Positions 8,919 to 18,405 of a stretch of 64,000 bases of DNA are shown one piece after another. The notes below the pieces were generated by a model, which made no database searches, was not told the DNA's origin, and saw only the letters and a program-made list of their open reading frames with translations. Positions within the stretch are counted from its first letter, which is position 1, and the number at the start of each line of letters is the position of its first letter. Location: contig JANQTJ010000002.1 of NCBI GenBank assembly GCA_030731745.1, forward strand, positions 1 to 64,000. The letters are read 5' to 3'. The position numbers and the translations under genes were made by a program. The stretch is from Flaviramulus sp. Lineage in GTDB: Bacteria > Bacteroidota > Bacteroidia > Flavobacteriales > Flavobacteriaceae.

Positions 8919-10979
8919 TTAACCATGGATTCCTTCTAAATCTAACAAAAAGGCATATTCTAAGGCAACCTCTTTTAAACTTTCAAAACGTCCTGAAGCC
9001 CCACCATGACCCGAATCCATATCGGTTTGTAACAATAATATATTTGTATCTGTTTTTAACTCTCTAAGTTTAGCCACCCATTTAGCAGGTTCCCAATATT
9101 GAACCTGAGAATCATGTAAGCCTGTAGTAATTAGCATATTGGGGTAATCTTTAGGTTGAATATTATCATATGGAGAATATGATTTCATATAATGATAATA
9201 TACTTCATCGTTTGGATTTCCCCATTCATCATACTCTCCAGTTGTTAAAGGTATAGTGTCATCTAGCATGGTTGTCACTACATCAACAAAAGGAACTGCT
9301 GCCAAAATACCATTATAAAACTCTGGATTCATATTTATAATAGCACCCATAAGTAAACCACCTGCAGAACCTCCATAAGCATACAAGTGCTTATTTGTTG
9401 TATATTTTAGTTCAATTAAATATCTAGAACAATCAATAAAATCAGTAAAAGTATTTATTTTAGTGAGTAATTTTCCATTTTCATACCAATCACGACCTAA
9501 ATATTCGCCACCTCTAATGTGTGCAATAGCGTATACAAATCCCCTATCTAATAAACTTAAGCGAATTGTTGAAAAAGAAGGGTCGATTGTTGAACCATAA
9601 GAACCATAAGCATATTGCAGTAATGGGTTACTTCCATCTAACTTTATTCCTTTTTTATAAACTAAAGAAATTGGCACTTTCAGACCATCTCTAGCAGGAG
9701 CCCAAATACGTTTAGATTCATAATTTTCTTTATAGAATTTACTTCCTAATACTTCTTGCTCTTTTTTTATTTCGCTCGTTTTAGTCTTAAAATTATAATC
9801 AATAACTGAACTAGGTGCAGTTAGAGAATTGTATCCATAACGTAATTCATCACTTTCAAAATCAGTATTATTACCAATATAGGCTGTATATGTTTCTGAA
9901 TGAAAAGGTAAATAATAATCTTCTAATCCATTCCAACTTATAATACGTAATTTATTTAACCCATTTTCACGCTCGTTAATTACTAAATACTCTTTAAAAA
10001 TTTCTATATCTTCAATTAAAACTGTGTTTCTATGAGGGATTAAATCTACCCAATTCTTTCGTGATGTATTATTTTCGTTAGTTTTTGAAATTTTAAAATT
10101 TATAGCATCATCTGTGTTTGAAATAATATAAAAACTATCATTATAATGCGCTATGGAATATTCTAAATTTTTGGTTCTTTTTTGAAAAATTTTAAAACGG
10201 GCATCTGGTGTATCAGCATTGAGAATACGGTATTCGGAAGATAATGTGCTTGAAGACCCAATAATTATATATTTTTTTGATTTTGTTTTGTAAATATATG
10301 TATTGAAAGCTTCGTCTACCTCGTGATAAACCTCTGTATCTTCATCAGTACTTGAATATAATTTATGCTTAAAAATTTTGTGCGAACGAAGAGTCACTTC
10401 ATCTTTTGTAGTGTAAAATAAAGTTTTATTATCGTTAGCCCAAGTAGCTCTTCCTGTTGTGTTTAATATTTTATCAGTAAAAATTTCACCTGTTTCTAAA
10501 TTTTTAATTTGAATGATATATTGCCTTCTACTTACAGTATCGTATGAATACGCTGCAAGTTTGTTATCTGGGCTTATAGAGATACTTCCTAGATTGAAAT
10601 ATGAATAACCATCAGCCATAATATTACAGTCGAATAACAACTCTTCTTGAGCCTCTAAATTTTCTTTTTTTCTAATATAAATTGGATAATCTTTCCCTTT
10701 TTCATAACGTGTTATGTACCAATATCCATTAAATTTATAGGGCACCGTGGTATCATCCTCTTTAATTCTACTTTTCATTTCTTCAAATAATTCAGTTTGA
10801 AAAGTTTCGGTATGGTTCATCATTGCTTTAGTGTAAGCGTTTTCAGCATTCAAGTAATCTATAACCTCTGGGTTATCCCTATCATTTAACCAATAATAAT
10901 TGTCAATTCTTAAGTCATTATGAATTTTCAACTCTTTTGGTATTTTTTTCGCTTTTGGAACTTGTATATCGTTTTTCAA
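8919..10979 (-). CDS. S9 family prolyl oligopeptidase / oligopeptidase B, cytoplasmic form
   Basis: A serine peptidase of 686 residues that cleaves short peptides after basic or proline residues, with an N-terminal beta-propeller (about 75-420) and a C-terminal alpha/beta-hydrolase domain. The catalytic Ser538 lies in YAYGGSAGG, the Asp near 623 in [12 protein letters not shown] and His658 in [11 protein letters not shown]. There is no signal peptide, so it should act in the cytoplasm, unlike its close paralogue at 29765-31927 which is a lipoprotein. The reading frame has only a TTG as possible start (10977-10979); the next ATG is at codon 53, inside the conserved N-terminus. A stop lies four codons further upstream, so no longer form exists. 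Confidence 0.9.
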   Translation of the reverse strand: MKNDIQVPKAKKIPKELKIHNDLRIDNYYWLNDRDNPEVIDYLNAENAYTKAMMNHTETFQTELFEEMKSRIKEDDTTVPYKFNGYWYITRYEKGKDYPIYIRKKENLEAQEELLFDCNIMADGYSYFNLGSISISPDNKLAAYSYDTVSRRQYIIQIKNLETGEIFTDKILNTTGRATWANDNKTLFYTTKDEVTLRSHKIFKHKLYSSTDEDTEVYHEVDEAFNTYIYKTKSKKYIIIGSSSTLSSEYRILNADTPDARFKIFQKRTKNLEYSIAHYNDSFYIISNTDDAINFKISKTNENNTSRKNWVDLIPHRNTVLIEDIEIFKEYLVINERENGLNKLRIISWNGLEDYYLPFHSETYTAYIGNNTDFESDELRYGYNSLTAPSSVIDYNFKTKTSEIKKEQEVLGSKFYKENYESKRIWAPARDGLKVPISLVYKKGIKLDGSNPLLQYAYGSYGSTIDPSFSTIRLSLLDRGFVYAIAHIRGGEYLGRDWYENGKLLTKINTFTDFIDCSRYLIELKYTTNKHLYAYGGSAGGLLMGAIINMNPEFYNGILAAVPFVDVVTTMLDDTIPLTTGEYDEWGNPNDEVYYHYMKSYSPYDNIQPKDYPNMLITTGLHDSQVQYWEPAKWVAKLRELKTDTNILLLQTDMDSGHGGASGRFESLKEVALEYAFLLDLEGIHG

Positions 10980-11066
10980 AAAAAAGGTATTTTATTTTTA
11001 AATTTTAAGTCATCAAAAATAGAAAAATTAAATAATTTTGTAATGCAAAACAAAAATTATAAAATT

Positions 11067-11390
11067 ATGTTTGGAGATATGATGAATATGATGGGTAAAC
11101 TTAAAGAAACCCAAAAAAAAGTTGAAGAAACCAAAAAGCGTTTAGATACTGTTTTAATTGATGAAGCTACTAATGATAATAAACTTAAAGTTACCCTTAC
11201 TGCAAATAGGACTATTAAGTTTATTGAAATTGATGACTCGTTACTCGAAGACAAAGAACAACTTGAAGATTATTTAATTTTAACTCTTAATAAAGCCATA
11301 AAAAAGGCTACACGAGTTAACGAAAATGAATTATCTTCTGTTGCTAAAGAAGGTATGCCCAATATTCCTGGGCTGGATATGTTTAAGTAA
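11067..11390 (+). CDS. YbaB/EbfC family nucleoid-associated protein
   Basis: A small DNA-binding protein of the YbaB/EbfC family, 107 residues from the ATG at 11067. Family features are a helical N-terminus ([19 protein letters not shown]), central strands, the helix [20 protein letters not shown] and the C-terminal [11 protein letters not shown]. An in-frame ATG at 11043 would add eight residues (MQNKNYKI). I prefer 11067 because family members begin MFGDMM. A still longer frame from 10920 would overlap the start of the divergent S9 peptidase and is not credible. The gene ends 3 bases before the convergent threonine aldolase gene. Confidence 0.88.
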   Translation: MFGDMMNMMGKLKETQKKVEETKKRLDTVLIDEATNDNKLKVTLTANRTIKFIEIDDSLLEDKEQLEDYLILTLNKAIKKATRVNENELSSVAKEGMPNIPGLDMFK

Positions 11391-11393
11391 TAC

Positions 11394-12407
11394 TTAACTT
11401 TTTAGATGTTTTAATAATTCTGTATGCATATCATCATTATAATCTAAATGTGTAACCATTCTTAATTTATTGCCACCCATGCTAATAACAAAAATGTTAT
11501 TTTTAGCTAATTTTTGAACGAATTTTTGTTCGTTAATATCTGGGTTTAATTCAAAAATAATTATATTGGTATCGATAGGTTCTACTGCTTTTATAATTGG
11601 CAGGTTTATTAAAACATCACCAATTTCCTTCGCCTTTTTGTGATCTTCATTTAATCTCTGAATATTATTATCCAAAGCATACAACCCAGCTGCAGCTAAG
11701 TAACCAGCTTGTCTCATATTCCCTCCAAAAATTTTGCGAATTCTTATGGCATTTTCCATTATTTTAGAATCTCCAATCAAAACCGAACCAATTGGGCAAC
11801 CTAATCCTTTGCTTAAACAAACAGAAATAGTATCAAATACTTCACCATATTGACTAGCTTTTTCGTTTTTAGCAACTAGTGCATTCCAAATTCTAGCACC
11901 ATCTAAATGAAATCCTAAATTATTATCATCACAAACGGTTTTTATCTTTTTTATCGCATCTAAATCCCAACAACTACCTCCTCGCCTATTTGCTGTATTT
12001 TCAATTTCAACCAAGCTAGTTTTACTATAATAGTAAGCATTTGGATTAATTGCATTTACCACATCTTGTGCTGTAAACATGCCATTATTTACATCTAATA
12101 ATTTACACGAAACACCACTATTAAAGGAAGCACCTCCAGATTCATAATTATATATATGAGCATATTTATCACAAATAACTTGATCACCGGGGTTTGTATG
12201 TAATTTAATAGCTGTTTGGTTTGCCATAGTGCCGCTTGGGAAAAACAATGCTTCTTTTTTTCCAAACATTTCAGCTAGCTGTCTTTCAAGTTTATTTACA
12301 GTAGGATCTTCTCTAAAAACATCATCTCCAACTTGAGCATCCATCATTGCATTTAACATACCTTTAGATGGTTTTGTTACGGTATCACTTCTTAAATCTA
12401 TTATCAT
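11394..12407 (-). CDS. ltaE: Low-specificity L-threonine aldolase
   Basis: A fold-type I PLP enzyme that cleaves L-threonine (and allo-threonine) to glycine and acetaldehyde. The start MIIDLRSDTVTKPS, the FPSGTMANQ loop, LDGARIWNA and the SVCLSKGLGCPIGSVLIG stretch holding the PLP lysine are diagnostic. The length of 337 residues is normal. An upstream ATG at 12455 would add 16 residues, but a promoter -7 element at 12460-12467 puts the transcript start near 12455. The ATG at 12405-12407, where family members begin, is therefore the likely start. Convergent with the YbaB gene. Confidence 0.92.
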   Translation of the reverse strand: MIIDLRSDTVTKPSKGMLNAMMDAQVGDDVFREDPTVNKLERQLAEMFGKKEALFFPSGTMANQTAIKLHTNPGDQVICDKYAHIYNYESGGASFNSGVSCKLLDVNNGMFTAQDVVNAINPNAYYYSKTSLVEIENTANRRGGSCWDLDAIKKIKTVCDDNNLGFHLDGARIWNALVAKNEKASQYGEVFDTISVCLSKGLGCPIGSVLIGDSKIMENAIRIRKIFGGNMRQAGYLAAAGLYALDNNIQRLNEDHKKAKEIGDVLINLPIIKAVEPIDTNIIIFELNPDINEQKFVQKLAKNNIFVISMGGNKLRMVTHLDYNDDMHTELLKHLKS

Positions 12408-12459
12408 ACACAGTTTTTTTAAAAAACGAACTAATGTATTAAAGAATTCTATCAAAATG

Positions 12460-12486
12460 CAAATTTATCCCTTAATAAAATATCAA
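12460..12486 (-). promoter_or_regulatory. Promoter of the threonine aldolase gene
   Basis: On the minus strand TTG (12486-12484), a 16-base spacer and TAAATTTG (12467-12460) match the Bacteroidota promoter with a spacer one base short. Its position excludes translation from the ATG at 12455 and supports 12407. Confidence 0.55.
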
Positions 12487-12592
12487 TTTTAGTAACCAAT
12501 TTTTATCTTTTTAATAAATCTTGGCATGAATTTATTTGTGATTCTCATAATATTTAAAAAAACAAATATGTATTTTAGTCAAAAATCATCCT

Positions 12593-14059
12593 ATGAAGTA
12601 TAACAAATCAAAACCTATTTTTTCTTCATATCAAAAGAACTCCAATTTATTTGATGAAATTTTTGATGAAAATGAAAATGTAAGACCTACATATAAAAAG
12701 ATTCTTGAATTATATAGTGATCATTCTATTCAAGATTTTGCTAGTCTAAACGAAAAAGCTAAAGCCTCTTTTTTTAATCAAGGTATCACATTTCAAGTTT
12801 ACAGTGATAAAAAAGCTCAGGAGAAAATATTTCCATTTGATTTATTTCCAAGAATAATTGAAGCTAAAGAATGGGATACCATTGAAAAAGGTGTTATACA
12901 AAGAAGCAAAGCTCTTAATCTTTTTTTATGGGATGTATATCACGATAAAAATATAATAAAAGAAGGTATTGTACCAATTGATTTAATAAATACATCAGCC
13001 AATTATTTGCATCAAATGGAAGGTTTTGATCCTCCAGGAGGTATTTATAATCATATTTCTGGAACAGACCTTATTAAACATTCAGATGGTAAATACTATG
13101 TCTTGGAAGATAATATACGTTGCCCATCTGGTGTTAGTTATGTAATATGTAATAGAAACGCACTAAAAAGAGCTTTATTTGGAGTTTTTAATCACTACGA
13201 AATCCATACGGTTACTGATTATGCCGAGAACCTTCTTGAGATGTTGGAATCTGTTAAGCCTAAAGGTGTCGATTCACCAAATTGTGTAGTGATTACTCCT
13301 GGAGTATACAACTCTGCTTATTACGAACATTGTTATTTAGCCAAAAGCAGTGGTATAGAGCTTGTTGAAGGTAGGGATTTGTTTGTTGAAAATGATTTTG
13401 TTTATATGAAAACTATCAACGGTCCTGAAAAAGTTGATGTTATTTACAGAAGAATTGACGACCTATTCATAGATCCATTAGAATTTAGGAAAGATTCCGT
13501 TTTAGGAGTGCCAGGGCTATTTGCTGCTTACAAAAGGGGCAATGTTACTCTTGTAAATGCTCCAGGAACAGGCGTTGCAGATGACAAGGCAATTTACACA
13601 TACATGCCTCAAATTATAAAGTATTATTTAAACGAAGAACCTATTTTAAATAACGTACATACTTACCATTGTAGTAAGCCAGAAGATTTAAAATATATTT
13701 TAGAAAATGTTGATAAATTAGTAATAAAACCGGTAGATGAAGCTGGAGGTTATGGTATTTCAATAGGAAACAGACTTACTAAAGAAGAAATAGAAAAGGT
13801 TAAAAAAGCAATAAAGGAAAATCCTCGTAAATATATAGCACAACCAATTATGTCGCTATCTGTGCATGCTACATATATAGATGAAACAAGTTCTTTTGAA
13901 CAACGCCATGTAGATTTAAGAACTTATACACTTTTAGGTCAAGATAAAGAATTTGTTCTAAAAGGAGGACTAACTAGAGTTGCTCTACAAAAAGGAAATT
14001 TAATTGTTAATTCATCTCAAGGAGGTGGCTCAAAAGATACTTGGGTATTAAAAAAATAA
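12593..14059 (+). CDS. Circularly permuted ATP-grasp protein (first gene of ATP-grasp/alpha-E/transglutaminase triad)
   Basis: A 488-residue protein of the circularly permuted ATP-grasp type 2 family (DUF404/DUF407 region). Visible landmarks are GFDPPGGIYNHISGTDLI, the VLEDNIRCPSGVSYV stretch and VIYRRIDDLFIDPLEF. The late Lys/Gly block LVIKPVDEAGGYGIS and an RHVDLRTYTL segment likely help hold ATP and metal. ATP-grasp enzymes join a carboxylate to an amine via acyl phosphate, so an amide- or peptide-forming role is expected, but no substrate is known for this subfamily. It is followed after 6 bases by the alpha-E gene and then by a transglutaminase-like gene, an arrangement found in many bacteria and thought to make or process an unknown peptide. 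Confidence 0.9.
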   Translation: MKYNKSKPIFSSYQKNSNLFDEIFDENENVRPTYKKILELYSDHSIQDFASLNEKAKASFFNQGITFQVYSDKKAQEKIFPFDLFPRIIEAKEWDTIEKGVIQRSKALNLFLWDVYHDKNIIKEGIVPIDLINTSANYLHQMEGFDPPGGIYNHISGTDLIKHSDGKYYVLEDNIRCPSGVSYVICNRNALKRALFGVFNHYEIHTVTDYAENLLEMLESVKPKGVDSPNCVVITPGVYNSAYYEHCYLAKSSGIELVEGRDLFVENDFVYMKTINGPEKVDVIYRRIDDLFIDPLEFRKDSVLGVPGLFAAYKRGNVTLVNAPGTGVADDKAIYTYMPQIIKYYLNEEPILNNVHTYHCSKPEDLKYILENVDKLVIKPVDEAGGYGISIGNRLTKEEIEKVKKAIKENPRKYIAQPIMSLSVHATYIDETSSFEQRHVDLRTYTLLGQDKEFVLKGGLTRVALQKGNLIVNSSQGGGSKDTWVLKK

Positions 14060-14065
14060 ATTTAT

Positions 14066-15010
14066 ATGCTAGCAAGAGTTGCCAATGATCTATTTTGGAT
14101 GGGACGTTATATTGAAAGAGCAGAACATACTGCAAGATATTTAAATGTAAACTATTTTTCATCATTAGATGCACCTAATAAATTATCTCAATCCAGAACA
14201 TTTGTACTTAACTCAATGTATGCATTGGTTGATAATAGAGTTGAAAATACTTCTGAATTAAAAGAAAATGAAGTTTTGTATGATATTGCATTAAATCCAG
14301 AAAAAACATATTCAATTATTAAATGTATAAAGTCTGCAAGAGAAAATGCTAATAGTTCTAGAGATTTAATTTCCACTGAATTTTATGAATCTATAAATAA
14401 ATTTTACCATTTTGTAATTAGTTATCCAAAGGAAACTTTTGTTAAAAATGGACTTTTCGATTTCACTACAACTGTTACAGAGCATACCGCTATTTTGAGA
14501 GCTAAAATTAGAGGCACCATTCTACATGATGAAGTATATGCCCTTATAATGTTGGGAATGAATATTGAAAGAGCTACTCAAATTACTAGAATTATAAAAA
14601 CAAAATTTGATGATGCAGAAAGAGCAACTGGTGGTTACACCAATCCTTTTAAAAATAGTTATGAGTGGACAACGCTTTTAAAATGTGCTGAATCCTATGA
14701 TATGATGAGACGCTTTTACAGAAAAACGCCAACACAACTTATAACATTAGAATTTTTATTGTTAAATCCAAATTGTCCTAGATCTGTAACAAACAGTTTA
14801 AACCAGAGTTACAAGCACATAAGTCAATTAGATTCTCTAAAACTTCATAATATAAATTCTTCATCGTTTTTAATTGGGAAAATGCGTTCAGAATATGAAT
14901 TTAAAACTATAGAAGAGGTTCAGAAAAACGTGAGAGAATTTATAGAGGACACTTTAAATAAATTAATTAAAATTAGTATTAAATTAGAAGAAGAATATTT
15001 TAATTATTAA
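14066..15010 (+). CDS. Alpha-E domain protein (DUF403)
   Basis: A 314-residue all-helical protein opening MLARVANDLFWMGRYIERAEHTAR, the signature of the alpha-E domain family. Conserved Arg/Glu pairs recur (MGRYIERAEH, MNIERATQITR, ARENANSSRDLISTEFYE). The function is unproven. It always travels with the permuted ATP-grasp protein and a transglutaminase-like protein and is presumed to be a partner enzyme or scaffold. It starts 6 bases after the ATP-grasp stop, so translational coupling is likely. Confidence 0.9.
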   Translation: MLARVANDLFWMGRYIERAEHTARYLNVNYFSSLDAPNKLSQSRTFVLNSMYALVDNRVENTSELKENEVLYDIALNPEKTYSIIKCIKSARENANSSRDLISTEFYESINKFYHFVISYPKETFVKNGLFDFTTTVTEHTAILRAKIRGTILHDEVYALIMLGMNIERATQITRIIKTKFDDAERATGGYTNPFKNSYEWTTLLKCAESYDMMRRFYRKTPTQLITLEFLLLNPNCPRSVTNSLNQSYKHISQLDSLKLHNINSSSFLIGKMRSEYEFKTIEEVQKNVREFIEDTLNKLIKISIKLEEEYFNY

Positions 15011-15057
15011 ATATTGCTTTAAAATTGTTATACCTTAGTAAGAATAATTTCTTATAA

Positions 15058-15909
15058 ATGTCATTACATTACAGGATAAAATACAAATCAAAGAATACTT
15101 ATGAAAACCCAGTTTCTGAAGCGTATTGGCAATTTTTAGTAACTCCAGAAAATAATGAAACTCAAGAAGTTTTATATAGTAATTTTAGAACTACAGTAGA
15201 TGCTAGAATAGAAAACTCAATTAACGGTTATAATTTTGAAACAACTCGTATTCATTGTAAAAAACCGTTTGACAAAATATGTTTTGAAGCTGAATTTAGA
15301 TTGCATAAAAAGGACATAAATCCTTTCGGATTTTCACCAATTTTTAATAATTTATTAGATTACAATTTAACAGAAAATCATTCTTTTAAAGTTGAATTTG
15401 ATAATTTCTTAAAACATACAGAACTTACAAAACTTCCAGAAAACATAAAAACCATTCATAAATTCAACAAAGAATTTACTGTATTTGAGAATTTAAATAA
15501 TTTAAACAACTGGGTTTACAACTATCTTCAGTTCAAAATTGGTGTTACCAAAGTTAATACTTTACTAAAAGAAATAGTTGTTTCAAAACAAGGCGTTTGT
15601 CAAGATTTTTCTCATTTATTTTGCGCAATTTCTAGAGAAAATAATATTCCAGCACGATATGTTTCTGGTTATTTACATCAAGGAAATGGTTATTTTGGAG
15701 ACTCTCAGATGCACGCTTGGGTTGAAGCTTTTTTACCAAATATTGGTTGGATAGGATTTGATCCTACCAATAATATTCTAGTTAATCATAACCATATTAA
15801 AGTTTGTCATGGAAAAGATTATAATGATTGTCCTCCTATTAAAGGCATAATTTATGCATCTGGCAAAAATGAAACCACACATTCTGTTGAGGTTTCGCAA
15901 CAACAATAA
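15058..15909 (+). CDS. Transglutaminase-like cysteine peptidase family protein
   Basis: A 283-residue protein with the bacterial transglutaminase N-terminal strand domain (about 1-110) and a papain-like transglutaminase core. The catalytic triad is visible: Cys181 in GVCQDFSHL, His219 in MHAWVEAF and Asp235 in GFDPTNN. Such proteins act as peptidases or amide exchangers. There is no signal peptide, so it is cytoplasmic like its two operon partners. It lies 47 bases downstream of the alpha-E gene and ends 2 bases from the stop of the convergent metalloprotease. In other bacteria a proteasome-like peptidase can accompany the triad; I see none here. Confidence 0.9.
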   Translation: MSLHYRIKYKSKNTYENPVSEAYWQFLVTPENNETQEVLYSNFRTTVDARIENSINGYNFETTRIHCKKPFDKICFEAEFRLHKKDINPFGFSPIFNNLLDYNLTENHSFKVEFDNFLKHTELTKLPENIKTIHKFNKEFTVFENLNNLNNWVYNYLQFKIGVTKVNTLLKEIVVSKQGVCQDFSHLFCAISRENNIPARYVSGYLHQGNGYFGDSQMHAWVEAFLPNIGWIGFDPTNNILVNHNHIKVCHGKDYNDCPPIKGIIYASGKNETTHSVEVSQQQ

Positions 15910-15911
15910 AT

Positions 15912-18323
15912 TTAATTAATATTATAGGTGCAAACATCTGAACCAATTGGCGACCCATCTGGTATTTTTGGAGCGTCTTCTAATTCAAATTTTTCAGGAT
16001 TTTTTCTAAAATTAGAAATGGTTATAACATATTGATTTGCATATTTTACAGGTTTCTTTTTATCATTAAGTAATTTTAAAATCTTGTTTATCGCGCTATT
16101 TACTTCTGACTTAACTTGTAAAAATGTATCATTATCAACCGCTAAATTCATCAAATATTTTAGAATCTCTACATTTATCATTTGCTGTACTTCATTCAAA
16201 TAGGTATCAGTATATTTAATTTTAAATGAATTATTAATTAAATCATTTAAAACCTCTTCTAATCCTAATTGTTCACCATCAATACTTTTTTGTTGAATTA
16301 ATCTATTCATCCTTTCAGGATGTAATAAAAATTTAAGTGTCAATTCACTTGATGTTGAAACCGCACTTAGAGGATCAAAACTAACACCTGTTAACCCTTC
16401 AAAAGATTCTCTAGTTCTATTATAACTAAATGCTCTTGGTGGAAATAAACTTAATTTATCCTTTGGAATGGCTAATGTTTCAGCAGAAAGTGTTTTTAAA
16501 ATAGCGTTTAAAGCTTCGCGTTGTGCTGAAGCATCAATTACCTTAGTAGTGAAATTTGCTTCACCTTTAACAGCATAATTATAATCCAATCCACCTATTA
16601 CTTTTGTGGCTGCTTCAGTTTGATAACGATGCAAAAAATATAATGGAACAAAAACATCTTCTAAAACAGAAAAAGGCTCATATGTTCGAATATTATCCTC
16701 TGAAAAAGTAGAAATAGCTTTTTGTCTCACTGATAAAATAGCATCTAACTCTTTAGAAGGACTTTTACCGTTATCCCATAAATGTGCTAAGGCATGTGCA
16801 CCACCAAATGCTCTGGCATCACTATCAGCAATAAAACGTAATCCTTTTTTTGTAGCATTATCAAGTATAGTATTTAAAGCCTTTTTCTCGTCTTCATTTT
16901 CTTTAAAATCACTATAACTATAAGCTACTGATACCTTATCCCAATCACCAATACCAACACTGTAAGCATTTTCTAAATTAATTTCACCATTTACTAAATC
17001 AATTTGTGGATGTGGATAATCCATAACGGAAGCATTGTTATTCGTACTAGCTGCAAAATTATGTGTAAACCCTAAGGTATGCCCTACCTCATGTGCACCA
17101 AGTTGACGAATTCTAGCCATAGCCATATCCAACATCGGTTTGTAATTATCATCTTGATCTGCAAAAGGCTTATTTAATAATGCTTGTGCAATTAAAAAAT
17201 CTTGACGAACCCTCAAACTACCTAAGCTAACATGGCCTTTAATAATTTCACCAGTTCTAGGGTCAGTAACACTAGCACCATAACTCCAGCCACGAGTTGA
17301 GCGATGAACCCATTGAATCACATTATATCTACAATCTAATGGATCTGCTCCATCTGGTAGCATTTTTACTTGAAAAGCATCTTTAAAACCTATAGCTTCA
17401 AATGCTTGATTCCACCAAGAAGCACCCTCAAGTAGACCACTTCTAACTGGCTCAGGAGTTCCTGGGTCTAAATAATAAATAATAGGCTCTATAGCTTCAG
17501 AAATAGTGGCTTCTTGATCTTTCTTTTCTAAACGATGCCTAATAATAAATCGTTTATTTATTTGTTCTTGAATAGGTGTTGCATAATCATAATATGACAT
17601 TGGTATCGCACCACTTCTTACATCAAAAACTCTAGGTTTATAATTATTATCTGGTAATTCTATAAAGGAATGATGTTGAATTACTGTAACCAAAGAAGGA
17701 GTAGGTACAACACTTCGGAGTTTTCCTCCAGTTGGTGCGCCAGCAAATGTTAATAGTGATTCGAATTCTACATTTTTTGGAAATGCTTTTGTTCTTTCCA
17801 ATGACAAAGCACTTTTTGTCAAATCTACTTTATAAGCACCCTCATTAGAACGTTTTAATCTGTTTGATACCTCATGCGCATCCTCCATTAAAAATGGACT
17901 AATATCTATTTTATATGTACCTTCTTTTTCTTCTATTATTTTAAAGCCATATAACACAGACTTGGCAAAAGCTTGTTCTATACTTCGTTTCTCTAAATCA
18001 TTATCCGTAATTGCTCTGTAATTTTGATTTGGCTGTACCAATAATAATTTATTGCCAGCTTTTGTGAATTTCACAACCCGCTCATTACCTAATTGTCCTC
18101 TATCTAAACCAATATCATTAGAGCCAATTCCAGTTGACAAAGCATTAACATATAAAAACTCTTTATCTAAATTACTTACTTCCAGAAATATTTTATCTTC
18201 ACTTTCATCATATGAAAAATTAAAAAAACCTTTATAATCCATTAGTTTTTTTTCTTTTGATTCTTGAGAAAAAGCGATAAAAACAAAAATTAGAGAACAA
18301 ATGGTTAGTGTGATTTTTTTCAT
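15912..18323 (-). CDS. Secreted zinc-dependent metalloprotease (DUF5117/DUF5118 type)
   Basis: An 803-residue exported protein with a signal peptide ending near residue 20 (FIAFSQ). The extended zinc motif HEVGHTLGFTH at residues 411-421 is the metzincin signature HExxHxxGxxH, followed by a Met-turn candidate ASVMDYPHP near 432. N-terminal strands around 30-200 and a long C-terminal region match the Bacteroidota zinc-dependent metalloprotease family carrying DUF5117 and DUF5118. The likely location is the periplasm; no Por-type C-terminal sorting domain is evident at its C-terminus (…VCTYNIN). The substrate is unknown. It has its own leader, divergent from prfB. Confidence 0.88.
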   Translation of the reverse strand: MKKITLTICSLIFVFIAFSQESKEKKLMDYKGFFNFSYDESEDKIFLEVSNLDKEFLYVNALSTGIGSNDIGLDRGQLGNERVVKFTKAGNKLLLVQPNQNYRAITDNDLEKRSIEQAFAKSVLYGFKIIEEKEGTYKIDISPFLMEDAHEVSNRLKRSNEGAYKVDLTKSALSLERTKAFPKNVEFESLLTFAGAPTGGKLRSVVPTPSLVTVIQHHSFIELPDNNYKPRVFDVRSGAIPMSYYDYATPIQEQINKRFIIRHRLEKKDQEATISEAIEPIIYYLDPGTPEPVRSGLLEGASWWNQAFEAIGFKDAFQVKMLPDGADPLDCRYNVIQWVHRSTRGWSYGASVTDPRTGEIIKGHVSLGSLRVRQDFLIAQALLNKPFADQDDNYKPMLDMAMARIRQLGAHEVGHTLGFTHNFAASTNNNASVMDYPHPQIDLVNGEINLENAYSVGIGDWDKVSVAYSYSDFKENEDEKKALNTILDNATKKGLRFIADSDARAFGGAHALAHLWDNGKSPSKELDAILSVRQKAISTFSEDNIRTYEPFSVLEDVFVPLYFLHRYQTEAATKVIGGLDYNYAVKGEANFTTKVIDASAQREALNAILKTLSAETLAIPKDKLSLFPPRAFSYNRTRESFEGLTGVSFDPLSAVSTSSELTLKFLLHPERMNRLIQQKSIDGEQLGLEEVLNDLINNSFKIKYTDTYLNEVQQMINVEILKYLMNLAVDNDTFLQVKSEVNSAINKILKLLNDKKKPVKYANQYVITISNFRKNPEKFELEDAPKIPDGSPIGSDVCTYNIN

Positions 18324-18357
18324 GATTTAAATTTTGATTATAAATCTACATATAATT

Positions 18358-18386
18358 TTAATATCTAGCTATATATCTTATTTTTG
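18358..18386 (+). promoter_or_regulatory. Candidate promoter of prfB
   Basis: TTA (18358-18360), an 18-base spacer and TATTTTTG (18379-18386) approximate the Bacteroidota consensus, with TTA in place of TTG. The prfB ATG is 20 bases downstream. Confidence 0.45.
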
Positions 18387-18405
18387 CTCAAAATAAATTT
18401 TAAAA

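Noticed and set aside
10920-11066. N-terminal extension of the YbaB protein
   Set aside because: It would overlap the start of the divergent S9 gene, and the family begins at MFGDMM.
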